A stretch of 15,253 nt of DNA from Pseudomonadota bacterium (GTDB lineage Bacteria > Pseudomonadota > Gammaproteobacteria > Xanthomonadales > Xanthomonadaceae), in NCBI GenBank assembly GCA_023453655.1, contig JAEXTE010000152.1, positions 1-15,253 of the forward strand, in the 5' to 3' direction. This document shows, piece after piece, positions 1 to 6,965 of this stretch. Made by a program: the position numbers and the translations under genes. How positions within the stretch are numbered: the first letter of the stretch is position 1; each line of letters opens with the position of its first letter. The notes below the pieces were generated by a model. It saw nothing but the letters and a program-made list of their open reading frames with translations. It did no database searches and was not told the origin of the DNA.

Positions 1-39
1 GCTTCCCTGCTGGCCAACCATCCGTATCACCGCAACTGA
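1..39 (+). CDS. 3' end of an unidentified + strand gene (partial)
   Basis: Frame 1 is open from the window edge and ends with TGA at 37-39, giving only 12 residues (ASLLANHPYHRN). The fragment is too short to assign to a family. That it is a real gene end is suggested by the strong hairpin placed directly behind the stop and by the convergent gene ending at 77. It does not look like the C-terminus of a VirD4 coupling protein, but 12 residues cannot settle that. Confidence 0.4.
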   Translation, partial: ASLLANHPYHRN

Positions 40-43
40 GGGT

Positions 44-68
44 GCGAGCCCCGCCTCAGGCGGCTCGC
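44..68. terminator. GC-rich hairpin between convergent genes
   Basis: GCGAGC at 44-49 pairs with GCTCGC at 63-68. Inside it CGCC (52-55) pairs with GGCG (59-62) around a TCA loop, with a two-base CC bulge. It lies in the 37-base gap between two genes that end toward each other, so it could serve both strands. There is no T tract on either side, so an intrinsic terminator of the classic kind is not shown; the stem may instead protect 3' ends or act with Rho. Confidence 0.4.
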
Positions 69-76
69 CCGGGTGC

Positions 77-766
77 TCAGTACCGGTCCAGCCGGAACTC
101 CACCGGCACCAGCCCCACCGCCTGCACCGGCTGCCCGTCGCGCAGCGCCGGCATGAAGCGCCAGTGGCGCCGCACGTGGCGCACCGCTTCACGGTCGAGG
201 ATCGCGTGGCCGCTGCTGCGCTCGATCCGCACCTCCAGCGGTCGCCCGTCCACGTCCACCAGCACGCGCAGCAGCACTTCGCCCTGCAGCCCCTGCTGCA
301 CCGCCCGGGGCGGATAGGCCGGCGAGGGCGCGTGCGCGTACTGCAGTTGCATGCCGGTCGCCGGGCCCGGCCCGATCAACGCCGGCCCGGTCGCCTGCGG
401 CGTCACCTCCGGCGCGGCCTCGATGAACTCGCCCTGCTCCACCAGCACCGGCACGTCCGCCACCGGCGGCGCGACCGGCGTGTCGCGCGGCACCGCGCGC
501 GGCTGCACGCGGGGTGGCTCGACCGGCACCACCTGCGGCGGCAACGGCGGCGGCAGCGTGCGTTCCACCGGAACGATCTGCACGATCTGCGGATTGACCG
601 CCGGCGCCGGGCGCTGCGCCGGCGCGGGCAGGGTCATCGGCGCCAGCAGCATCGCCAGCGCCAGCACGTTGAGCGCCAGCGTGCTGCTGATCCCGAGGAT
701 GCGGTTGACGTCCAGGCGCGCGGACTGCGCGCCGTCGCGGTTCGAACGTATCTGCTGCAACACCAT
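77..766 (-). CDS. TonB-family energy transducer protein
   Basis: This 229-residue protein has the TonB layout. A short cytoplasmic N-terminus is followed by one membrane anchor at about residues 25-47, then a Pro/Ala/Val-rich periplasmic spacer (about 48-110) and a C-terminal TonB domain at about 145-228. The domain carries the typical YPPRAVQQGLQGEV start and an RHWRF...PV(Q)AV...VEFRL end. Proteins of this family pass proton-motive force from ExbB-ExbD to outer-membrane receptors. Here neither exbBD nor a receptor is adjacent, so the partner is unknown. The start at 766 is chosen because GGAGG lies 6-7 bases upstream on the - strand; longer in-frame extensions read low-complexity Arg/Pro-rich sequence. 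It is transcribed away from the secretion operon and probably does not belong to it. Confidence 0.85.
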   Translation of the reverse strand: MVLQQIRSNRDGAQSARLDVNRILGISSTLALNVLALAMLLAPMTLPAPAQRPAPAVNPQIVQIVPVERTLPPPLPPQVVPVEPPRVQPRAVPRDTPVAPPVADVPVLVEQGEFIEAAPEVTPQATGPALIGPGPATGMQLQYAHAPSPAYPPRAVQQGLQGEVLLRVLVDVDGRPLEVRIERSSGHAILDREAVRHVRRHWRFMPALRDGQPVQAVGLVPVEFRLDRY

Positions 767-1084
767 GGTCCACCTCCGCGTTGCCGGCGGCCGGGACGGC
801 CGTCGCTGACTTGGGAACGCGCCGCTGGCGGGAGCGGGGTTGATGGAGCCGTGTGTCCCGCGATGGCGCGCGACCTGACTGCGGTTCGACGCTACGCCGC
901 TCGAAGAGACCGGGCAATGCGACGGAGGTCGAAGGCGACGGGCGGGGGACGCAGTGCCCCGGACGGGCCATCGGGCCTGCGGATCGGATCCTGCGGCGGC
1001 ATTGCCGCTGAAACCTTCACCATGGCGCCGATCCGCGACGTGATGCGTACGGGTCTGCCAGAAAAAACCTACAGCACACCGGGC

Positions 1085-1114
1085 TTGACTGCCGCGTGGA
1101 GCTGGGCTTATGTT
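1085..1114 (+). promoter_or_regulatory. Candidate sigma70-type promoter of the virB operon
   Basis: TTGACT at 1085-1090 matches the -35 consensus at five of six bases. TATGTT at 1109-1114 matches the -10 consensus at four of six, with an 18-base spacer. A transcript would begin near 1121 and carry a leader of over 200 bases if translation starts near 1354. It is the best promoter-like pair I could see between the divergent genes. No operator repeat is evident around it. Confidence 0.4.
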
Positions 1115-1176
1115 CGCCCCAGCACAGCAGTGAGCAGTGCTGGATGCCCTGGCCTTCGCGCCGGGATCCGCGGGGA

Positions 1177-1205
1177 ACAAGGAGTGTCAAGCAAATGGAT
1201 TTTGC
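1177..1205 (+). promoter_or_regulatory. Predicted CsrA/RsmA binding sites in the virB leader, with Shine-Dalgarno
   Basis: ACAAGGA at 1177-1183 equals the core ACARGGA of the CsrA consensus and overlaps AAGGAG (1179-1184), a perfect Shine-Dalgarno placed 10 bases before ATG 1195. Immediately after it, GCAAA (1191-1195) and TTTGC (1201-1205) form a 5-bp stem that presents GGA in a five-base loop, the standard CsrA target shape. Four more GGA triplets (about 1142, 1164, 1174, 1216) flank the pair. CsrA repression of the virB operon is established in Xanthomonas citri; that the same happens here is an inference from these motifs. Confidence 0.45.
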
Positions 1206-1353
1206 GCCCGGGGCCGGAGCCCGTATCCGGCGTTCGTCTGTGATCGATCGAGTGCGCGTCGCCCACGGGGCGCTCGTGCCGGTTCGCGTTTTCCGATTGT
1301 CCTGCCGGGCGGCGCGGCTGCGCGGACGTGGCGTGGCGCCACGCGCGGGCGCA

Positions 1354-1770
1354 GTGCGCTACGTCATGGCCGTGTGCGTCCTTACCCTGCTGTGCGCCTG
1401 CGCGACGCCGCCGGCGACCGACGTCGGCGGGCGCTGGAGACCGGTCAACCGTTTCGCGGATGCGCCGCAGGCGATCCCGCTGCACCAGGCCTACGTCTAT
1501 CAGGCCTCGCCAGCGGACGGCACGCTCAAGACGATGCTGTCGCGCTGGGCGCGCGACGGGCGGATGACCTTGTCCTACCAGCATCCCAACGACTACACCC
1601 TGCATGGTCCGGTCGGCGGCATCCGTACGACCAGCCTCGAGCAGGCCGCGGCGGCGCTCTCGGCCGCCTACGCCGAACACGGCGTGCAGGTCACGGTGGA
1701 GCGCACGCAGATCGTGGTCAGCCAGAGAATGCGCGGCGAGACGCGCGCTGGCCCCGGACTGGACGGATAG
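1354..1770 (+). CDS. virB7: VirB7-like T4SS lipoprotein with N0-type globular domain
   Basis: From GTG 1354 this is a 138-residue lipoprotein. A short n-region (MRYVM) and hydrophobic stretch lead to the lipobox-like LLCAC, with the lipidated Cys at about residue 16. After a linker, residues about 50-125 resemble the N0/TcpQ-like domain of secretins (GTLKTMLSRWARDGRMTLSY..., then SLEQAAAALSAAY...VTVERTQIVV). Most VirB7 proteins are tiny, but the Xanthomonas citri one is about this long and has just such a domain, so family and position agree. With VirB9 and VirB10 it would form the outer-membrane core. The start is uncertain: ATG 1366 lacks a charged n-region, while ATG 1195 has an ideal AAGGAG but adds about 53 Arg-rich residues with weaker GC3, unlike a lipoprotein signal. 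The gene ends 9 bases before virB8. Confidence 0.75.
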   Translation: MRYVMAVCVLTLLCACATPPATDVGGRWRPVNRFADAPQAIPLHQAYVYQASPADGTLKTMLSRWARDGRMTLSYQHPNDYTLHGPVGGIRTTSLEQAAAALSAAYAEHGVQVTVERTQIVVSQRMRGETRAGPGLDG

Positions 1771-1779
1771 AGGATCCCC

Positions 1780-2658
1780 ATGTTCGGCAAACGGACTGCC
1801 GCCCCGCCCGGGATCGAAAGGGCCATCGAGCAAGGCGTGAGCTACGAGCTCACCCTGGTCGAGCGCATGCGCCGCAGCGAGCGGCGGGCGTGGATCGTCG
1901 CCGGCTGCGCGGTGGCGATGTCGCTGGTCCTGGCCGGCGGCTATCTGCTGTTCCTGCCGCTCAAGGAGCGGGTTCCGTATCTGGTGATGGCCGACCCCTA
2001 CACGGGCACCGCCACGGTGGCGCGCCTGGTCGGCGACTTCCACGACCGCGACGTGACCGTCGAGGAAGCGATCAACAAAAGCAACGTGGCGCAGTTCGTT
2101 CTGTCCCGCGAAGCCTACGACTCGGGCCTGATCGGGCAACGCAACTGGCGGACCACCCTGGCGATGGCCGGCAGCGAAGTGGCGCCTGCCTACATCGCGC
2201 TGCATTCGGAGAGCAACCCGGAACGACCGGGCCGTCTCTACGGCTCCGCGCGCGCCGTGCGCGTACGCATCCAGAGCATCGTGCTGATCGGTGCGGGACC
2301 CGGACGGCGACCCACCGGCGCGACCGTGCGCTTCCAGCGCAGCCTGTACGACAAGGGCAGGGGACGCGCGGAACCGCTCGACAACAGGATCGCCACGCTC
2401 GAATTCAAGTACGACCCGGACCTGCGCCTCGGTGACGAAGACCGCCTGCTCAACCCGCTCGGCTTCCGCGTGGTCAATTACCGCGTCGACAACGACTACG
2501 CGCCGGCCCCCGCGCCGCCGCCCGAGTTTCCGGTGCCCGGTCCTGCGGTACGCCCGGGCCCGCTTCCCTCCAGCGAACCGGGAGGCACTCCGTTGTCGGG
2601 CGATGCCGCCGCCACGGCCAGTGCCCCTGCCGCGGTGAACGAGGTCGCCAACCCATGA
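1780..2658 (+). CDS. virB8: VirB8, inner-membrane T4SS scaffold protein
   Basis: The 292-residue protein has a cytoplasmic N-terminus, one transmembrane segment (about 38-60) and a periplasmic VirB8 domain (about 65-240). The domain starts with the characteristic VPYLVMADPYTG and ends with the conserved NPLGFRV(V)NYR motif at about 225-234. VirB8 links the inner-membrane platform to the core complex. Beyond the domain there is a Pro/Ala-rich tail of about 50 residues (241-292), longer than in the conjugative VirB8 proteins I know. AGAGG lies 6 bases before the ATG. The stop overlaps the virB9 start by ATGA, so the two are probably translationally coupled. Confidence 0.93.
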   Translation: MFGKRTAAPPGIERAIEQGVSYELTLVERMRRSERRAWIVAGCAVAMSLVLAGGYLLFLPLKERVPYLVMADPYTGTATVARLVGDFHDRDVTVEEAINKSNVAQFVLSREAYDSGLIGQRNWRTTLAMAGSEVAPAYIALHSESNPERPGRLYGSARAVRVRIQSIVLIGAGPGRRPTGATVRFQRSLYDKGRGRAEPLDNRIATLEFKYDPDLRLGDEDRLLNPLGFRVVNYRVDNDYAPAPAPPPEFPVPGPAVRPGPLPSSEPGGTPLSGDAAATASAPAAVNEVANP

Positions 2659-3440
2659 GGAGCCTGTCGACGATGACCCGCCAACTGCGTGGATTGCTGC
2701 TGCTCGTTCCGTTGCTGGCGTGCACAGGCGTGTCTGGCGCCCAGGTGATCGAGGAATACGAGTACCGGCCCGACCAGGTGTATCCGGTGCGCACGGGCCT
2801 GGGGATCACCACCCAGATCGAGCTCAGCCCGCACGAGGACATCCTCGACTACAGCACGGGATTCAGCGGGGGCTGGGATCTCAGTCGCCGCGACAACGTG
2901 TTCTACCTCAAGCCGAAGAACGTCGATGTCGACACCAACCTGATGGTGCGGACCGCGGCGCACGCCTACATCTTCGAACTCAAGGTGGTGGCCGCGGACT
3001 GGCGTCGCCTGGAGCAGGCCAAGGCCGCAGGCGTGCAGTACAGGATCCGCTTCCGCTATCCGAGCGACACCGCCTTCGGCGGCGCGCAGGCGGAAGCGGC
3101 GCAACCGCAGGCCGCGGACGAGCTGAGCACGCGGCTGCATCCGGACAGGCACTACCACTTCAACTACGAGTACGCGCATCGCAAGCGCGATCCGGGATGG
3201 CTGGTCCCGGCCACGGTGTACGACGACATGCGCTTCACCTACATCCGCATGGGCGACCGCACGCGCTTTCCCAGCGGAAACTTTCCCGCGGTGTTCGCGC
3301 GGGACAGCGAACGGGGCGAAGAGTTCGTCGTCAACTCCACGGTCGAGGGCGACACCATCGTCGTGCACGGTACCTATCCCTACCTCGTCCTTCGGCACGG
3401 CGACCACGTCGTCGGCTTGCGCAGGAGCCCGGAATCGTGA
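2655..3440 (+). CDS. virB9: VirB9, outer-membrane core complex protein
   Basis: This 261-residue protein starts with a signal peptide (h-region LRGLLLLVPLLA, cleavage likely after GVSGA, about residue 29). It has an N-terminal VirB9 domain (about 35-135) and a C-terminal domain (about 165-258) with the typical N(F)YEY...W.P..VYDD..FTYI.. and DTIVVHG..P..VLR.G motifs. VirB9 joins VirB7 and VirB10 in the ring through the periplasm. The ATG at 2655 overlaps the virB8 stop (ATGA). A second ATG at 2673 has AGGAG 10 bases upstream and would give a more compact signal peptide, so the true start could be either. It overlaps virB10 by GTGA. Confidence 0.93.
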   Translation: MRSLSTMTRQLRGLLLLVPLLACTGVSGAQVIEEYEYRPDQVYPVRTGLGITTQIELSPHEDILDYSTGFSGGWDLSRRDNVFYLKPKNVDVDTNLMVRTAAHAYIFELKVVAADWRRLEQAKAAGVQYRIRFRYPSDTAFGGAQAEAAQPQAADELSTRLHPDRHYHFNYEYAHRKRDPGWLVPATVYDDMRFTYIRMGDRTRFPSGNFPAVFARDSERGEEFVVNSTVEGDTIVVHGTYPYLVLRHGDHVVGLRRSPES

Positions 3441-4651
3441 CGCAGACACCCCATGACGAGGGCCGGCGAGGCGCATCCGCGGCGGCCAACCCCTACCAGG
3501 AGCGACAGGCCGGTTTCGAGCCGGACCTGGACGCAGACGCACCCAGGCTGCAGGTGGTGGAAATGCAGCGCCTCAACCGGAAGGCGCTGCTCTTCCTGGG
3601 CGGCATCGTGCTGCTGCTGCTGTGCGCCGCATACTGGATCTTCAGCGGTGCGATGACGCGCGCCGATGATCGTGGTCCCAGGCCGCGCAGCGAGGAAGTG
3701 GTGATCCCGGCCGCGCCTCGCGACCTGCCCGAGCTGCCCCCCGAACGATCCGTGGCGACGCCGGTCGCGGAACTGCCGCCGCTGCCGCCCATTCCGTTGC
3801 AGCAGGAGGCAGGCCCCGTCTCGATGCCCGCGTCGCTGCCGGCGCCGGCCTGGCCGGAGCGTCGTGGCCTGACGCTCCAGGAGCGGCGCATGCAGGACGT
3901 GGCGGGCTTCGTCGGTCAGCCGGGCGATGCCGGCGACGTGCCGGGCATGCTGCCTCCCGAGGAGTACGCGCGGCTGATGATGGCGGCGGGAAATCCGGAG
4001 CCTTCGGTCGTCGAGCAGGCGCCTCGGGGCGAAGCGAGCGCGAAGCCCCTCTACAACCCGGACACGCTGCTGCTGCGTGGCACCTACATACGCTGCGTGC
4101 TGCAGTCGCGGGTGATCTCGGATTTCCCTGGATATACCTCATGCGTGGTGACCGAGCCGGTGTATTCGGTCACCGGCCGCCGACTGCTGCTTCCGCGCGG
4201 GTCGAAGGTCTCGGGCAGCTACGAGAAGGACGCCATCGTCGGCGACCGGGTGGCGGTGGTCTGGGATCGGGTTACCACGCCCACTGGCCTGGATGTGAAC
4301 ATGCGCAGCCCTGGGGTGGACATGCTGGGCGCCGCGGGCAACCCGGGAGATTACTCGGCCCATTGGGGCCAGCGGATCGGGTCTGCGCTGCTGATCAGCA
4401 TGCTCAGCGATGCATTCAAGTATGCGGGTGCCAAACACGGACCGCAGGAGACCTCCATCGCCAACGGTGTAGTGGTGCAGAGCCCGTACGAGAGCAACAC
4501 CGCGCGCACCATGGAGCGCCTGGCCAACATGGTGCTGGAACGCAACATGGCCCGCCCGCCGACGGTGACCATCAACCAGGGCACGGTCGTGAACGTCTAC
4601 GTGGCCCGGGACGTGGACTTCTCGGCCGTGCTGCAGCGGGGGATGCAATGA
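3437..4651 (+). CDS. virB10: VirB10, TonB-like energy-sensing core protein
   Basis: The start is GTG 3437, which overlaps the virB9 stop (GTGA) and has AGGAG at 3423-3427; it gives 404 residues. A cytoplasmic tail is followed by a membrane helix at about 50-69, a Pro-rich periplasmic spacer (about 80-145) and the VirB10/TrbI beta-barrel domain (about 205-400). That domain carries the recognisable L.RGTYIRCVLQS..., RLLLPRGSKVSG.Y and GTVVNVYVARDVDFS segments. Residues about 296-335 form the hydrophobic antenna that spans the outer membrane in this family. VirB10 bridges both membranes and reports the ATPase state to the outer pore. The length is close to that of X. citri VirB10. The stop overlaps the virB11 start (ATGA). 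Confidence 0.95.
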   Translation: MTQTPHDEGRRGASAAANPYQERQAGFEPDLDADAPRLQVVEMQRLNRKALLFLGGIVLLLLCAAYWIFSGAMTRADDRGPRPRSEEVVIPAAPRDLPELPPERSVATPVAELPPLPPIPLQQEAGPVSMPASLPAPAWPERRGLTLQERRMQDVAGFVGQPGDAGDVPGMLPPEEYARLMMAAGNPEPSVVEQAPRGEASAKPLYNPDTLLLRGTYIRCVLQSRVISDFPGYTSCVVTEPVYSVTGRRLLLPRGSKVSGSYEKDAIVGDRVAVVWDRVTTPTGLDVNMRSPGVDMLGAAGNPGDYSAHWGQRIGSALLISMLSDAFKYAGAKHGPQETSIANGVVVQSPYESNTARTMERLANMVLERNMARPPTVTINQGTVVNVYVARDVDFSAVLQRGMQ

Positions 4652-5679
4652 ACGGCGCAGCAGCCACCGCGGCGGTGTCCAACGACTTTCTGGACTACCA
4701 GTACCGCCTGCTCGGCATCGGGTCCCACATGGACTCGGTCGACGTCACCGAGATCTGCATCAACCGGCCCGGCGAGCTGTATCTGGAGACACGCGACGGC
4801 TGGCGCCGCAATGACGTGCCGATGCTCACGTTCGAGCGCGCACGGCAGTTCTGCACCGCGGTGGTCAACGAGAGCAACACCGGGCAGCGGATCACCGACG
4901 CCGATCCCATGGTCTCGCTGACCTTTCCGACCGGCCAGCGCGCACAGTTCGTGATCCCGCCGGCCTGCGATGCCGGCAGGGTGTCGATCACGATCCGGCT
5001 GCCTGCGAAATTCGGCAAGACCCTGGAGGAATACGAAGCGGACGGCTTCTTCGACGAGATTCTCGAGCAGGGCGAGGACCTGGGCGAGCACGACCGCGAG
5101 CTGCTGCAGCTGCAGCGCGAACGCCGCTATGCCGACTTCTTCCGCAAGGCGGTGCAGTACCGCAAGAACATCGTCGTAGCCGGGGCGACCGGCAGCGGCA
5201 AGACCACCTTCATGAAGTCGCTGGTCCACCACATCCCCGACGCCGAGCGGCTGGTGACCATCGAGGACGCTCGCGAACTGTTCCTGCGCCAGCCCAATGT
5301 GGTCCACCTGTTGTACTCGAAGGGCGGCCAGTCGACGAGCAACGTCACCGCGCGCAGCTGTATGGAGGCCTGCCTGAGGATGAAGCCGGACAGGATCATC
5401 CTGGCGGAGTTGCGCGGCGACGAATCCTTCTACTTCATCCGCAACTGCGCTTCGGGGCACCCCGGATCGATCACAAGCTGCCATGCCGGCAGCACGAAGC
5501 AGGCCTGGGACCAGCTGGCGTTGATGGTGAAGGCATCGGCCGAAGGCGCCAGGCTCGAGTTCGAGGTGATCAAGCGCTTGCTGCGCATGACCATCGACAT
5601 CGTGGTGCACATCAAGGCGCACGCAGGCCGGAGGTACATCACCGGCATCGACTTCGACCCCGGGAGGGCCTTCGCATGA
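4648..5679 (+). CDS. virB11: VirB11, hexameric secretion ATPase
   Basis: This 343-residue traffic ATPase of the VirB11/PulE superfamily shows all four signature elements: Walker A GATGSGKTT (179-187), Asp box TIEDARE (204-210), Walker B RIILAELRGDE (249-259) and His box GHPGSITSCHAGS (270-282). The N-terminal domain (about 15-125) contains EICINRPGELYLE and the ITIRLP motif before the linker. It sits on the cytoplasmic side of the inner-membrane complex and works with VirB4 in pilus assembly and substrate transfer. Residues about 130-160 are an acidic, Gln/Glu-rich linker. The ATG overlaps the virB10 stop. The gene is followed by a 29-codon ORF before virB1. Confidence 0.96.
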   Translation: MNGAAATAAVSNDFLDYQYRLLGIGSHMDSVDVTEICINRPGELYLETRDGWRRNDVPMLTFERARQFCTAVVNESNTGQRITDADPMVSLTFPTGQRAQFVIPPACDAGRVSITIRLPAKFGKTLEEYEADGFFDEILEQGEDLGEHDRELLQLQRERRYADFFRKAVQYRKNIVVAGATGSGKTTFMKSLVHHIPDAERLVTIEDARELFLRQPNVVHLLYSKGGQSTSNVTARSCMEACLRMKPDRIILAELRGDESFYFIRNCASGHPGSITSCHAGSTKQAWDQLALMVKASAEGARLEFEVIKRLLRMTIDIVVHIKAHAGRRYITGIDFDPGRAFA

Positions 5680-5765
5680 ACGGCCAGGTCGCGGCTGCGC
5701 GCAAGGTTCTGTGTGCGGCGGATGGCGCATCCGCCGCGTGGCCCGGCCCCAGTGGAGGACGCTGA
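5676..5765 (+). CDS. 29-codon ORF coupled to virB11, in frame with virB1
   Basis: ATG 5676 overlaps the virB11 stop (ATGA) and has a strong GGGAGGG seven bases upstream, yet the frame stops after 29 codons at TGA 5763-5765. It starts MNGQVAAARK, with no signal peptide or membrane helix. The frame is the same as that of virB1, whose ATG follows one codon after the stop. It could be a short leader that carries ribosomes from virB11 to virB1, a remnant of an originally longer virB1 start, or chance. No family is recognised. Confidence 0.3.
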   Translation: MNGQVAAARKVLCAADGASAAWPGPSGGR

Positions 5766-5768
5766 CGA

Positions 5769-6518
5769 ATGTTGCCTGGCATGGAACTGATGGGGTGCGC
5801 AGAACTGGCGGTGCCTGCGGAGGTGATGCGGCACGTGGTCCGGGTCGAGTCGTCTTTCAACCGCTACGCGATCGGCGTGGTGGGTGGGCGCCTCGAGCGC
5901 CAGCCACGGACGCTGGACGAGGCGGTGTCCACGGCCCGCATGCTAGAGCGCGAGGGCTACAACTTCTCGCTGGGCCTGGCGCAGGTCAATCGCTACAACC
6001 TGGCGAGCCAGGGGCTGGATTCCTACGAGCGCGCCTTCGACGTCTGTCCGAACCTGCAGGCGGGCGCCAGGATCCTGGCGGACTGCCATCGTCGCGCCGG
6101 ACAGGACTGGGGCAAGGCGTTGAGCTGCTACTACTCCGGCAACTTCGTCACCGGGTTCCGGCATGGCTACGTGCAGAAGGTGTTCGACGCCTGGGGCGCG
6201 GCAGTGGCCCGGCAGGACGTGCCGCCCGTCGGACTGGTGGAGCGCCGCGCCCGCACGAAAAGCGCCGCTGCCGAGCCCGGCCGCTCGCTGCTCTCGCGCC
6301 GGGCCCAGGTGGCCACGGTGGCATCGGAAGCGGCTGTGCCGGCGGGATCCGGCATGGCCGCGCCAGGGCCATCCTCCCGCCTGACCCCCGGTCCAGCGTC
6401 GCCCCAAGGCGCGGATGCGCCGGTCCTCGTCCAGCCGATGGCCGCGGCCTCGCGCCCCGCGCGTCCGTTGGCGCCGTCGCAGGCCGACCCGTCCGCCGAT
6501 ACCGCCTTCGTGTTCTAG
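5769..6518 (+). CDS. virB1: VirB1, lytic transglycosylase of the T4SS
   Basis: The 249-residue protein contains an SLT-type lysozyme-like domain at about residues 12-142. The catalytic Glu is E27 in RVESSFNRYAIGVV, the GLAQVN motif is at 69-74, and the conserved YYSGNF lies near 121-126. It would open peptidoglycan locally so the secretion channel can be assembled. The remaining 100 residues are Ala/Pro-rich and of low complexity, as in VirB1 tails that are cleaved off. GGAGGA at 5754-5759 supports the ATG at 5769. No ordinary signal peptide is visible at the N-terminus, so its route to the periplasm is unclear. Confidence 0.92.
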   Translation: MLPGMELMGCAELAVPAEVMRHVVRVESSFNRYAIGVVGGRLERQPRTLDEAVSTARMLEREGYNFSLGLAQVNRYNLASQGLDSYERAFDVCPNLQAGARILADCHRRAGQDWGKALSCYYSGNFVTGFRHGYVQKVFDAWGAAVARQDVPPVGLVERRARTKSAAAEPGRSLLSRRAQVATVASEAAVPAGSGMAAPGPSSRLTPGPASPQGADAPVLVQPMAAASRPARPLAPSQADPSADTAFVF

Positions 6519-6525
6519 CGGCATG

Positions 6526-6541
6526 CGCGCCGGCCGGCGCG
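6526..6541. repeat. Perfect 16-bp palindrome between virB1 and virB2
   Basis: CGCGCCGGCCGGCGCG is its own reverse complement, with no spacer. It lies just behind the virB1 stop in the largest gap inside the operon core (72 bases) and ahead of the pilin gene. There is no T tract after it. It could slow RNA decay or processing so that pilin mRNA accumulates, or it may be a chance product of high GC. Confidence 0.3.
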
Positions 6542-6590
6542 TGGAAGTTCCCTTCACCTCAGTGCAACCACCACATACCTGGAGTCCGCC

Positions 6591-6965
6591 ATGAAGCACA
6601 CCGCATACAGCAACGCCAAGACCCGGCTCACCGGCGCCGCCAGCCGGGCCCTGGTGGCCGCCACCGCAGTCGCCATGCCGCTGCTCGTCCTCGCCCAGGA
6701 CGGCACCGGCGCCCGGGGGCGGGTCGAGACGTTCTTCACCAATATCAACTCGCTGCTCAACGTGGCCTCGATCGCAGTGGTGACCATCGCGGTGATCTTC
6801 GCGGGCTACCAGATCGCCTTCAACCACAAGCGTATCGGCGATGTCGCGCCGGTACTGATCGGAGGCTTCCTGATCGGCGCGGCGAGCCAGATCGCGCGGA
6901 TGCTGCTGCCGGACGACGTCACCTCCACCGCCATGCTCGCCGCCCAGTTGCTCCAGCATGCATAA
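6591..6965 (+). CDS. virB2: VirB2, T4SS pilin precursor
   Basis: This 124-residue protein has the prepilin layout. A long signal sequence ends at VLA-QDG (cleavage near residue 35-36) and is followed by two hydrophobic helices (about 55-74 and 84-104), joined by a short basic loop NHKRIGD. The mature pilin would be about 89 residues and could assemble into the extracellular filament or stay in the inner membrane. GGAG at 6581-6584 lies 6 bases before the ATG. Pilin primary sequence is poorly conserved, so the call rests on architecture, length and position between virB1 and virB3. It overlaps virB3 by 8 bases. Confidence 0.9.
   Translation: MKHTAYSNAKTRLTGAASRALVAATAVAMPLLVLAQDGTGARGRVETFFTNINSLLNVASIAVVTIAVIFAGYQIAFNHKRIGDVAPVLIGGFLIGAASQIARMLLPDDVTSTAMLAAQLLQHA

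Larger units (their letters stand above)
767..1353. other. Long intergenic region between divergent tonB-like gene and virB operon
   Basis: About 590 bases carry no gene I can support. Open frames here give Arg/Pro/His-rich translations typical of random GC-rich DNA. It holds the tonB-like gene's ribosome site at the left edge, a GGCCG-GGA-CGGCC hairpin at 789-801, a sigma70-like promoter at 1085-1114 and the virB leader with its GGA cluster at 1142-1218. In the X. citri T4SS locus the coupling-protein gene virD4 sits just before virB7; here this region takes that place. Confidence 0.6.

Noticed and set aside
1184..1243. 19-codon GTG-started ORF in the virB leader
   Set aside because: Its start codon lies within the AAGGAG sequence and it has no separate ribosome site, so it is probably chance. 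The same bases are better explained as Shine-Dalgarno and CsrA site.
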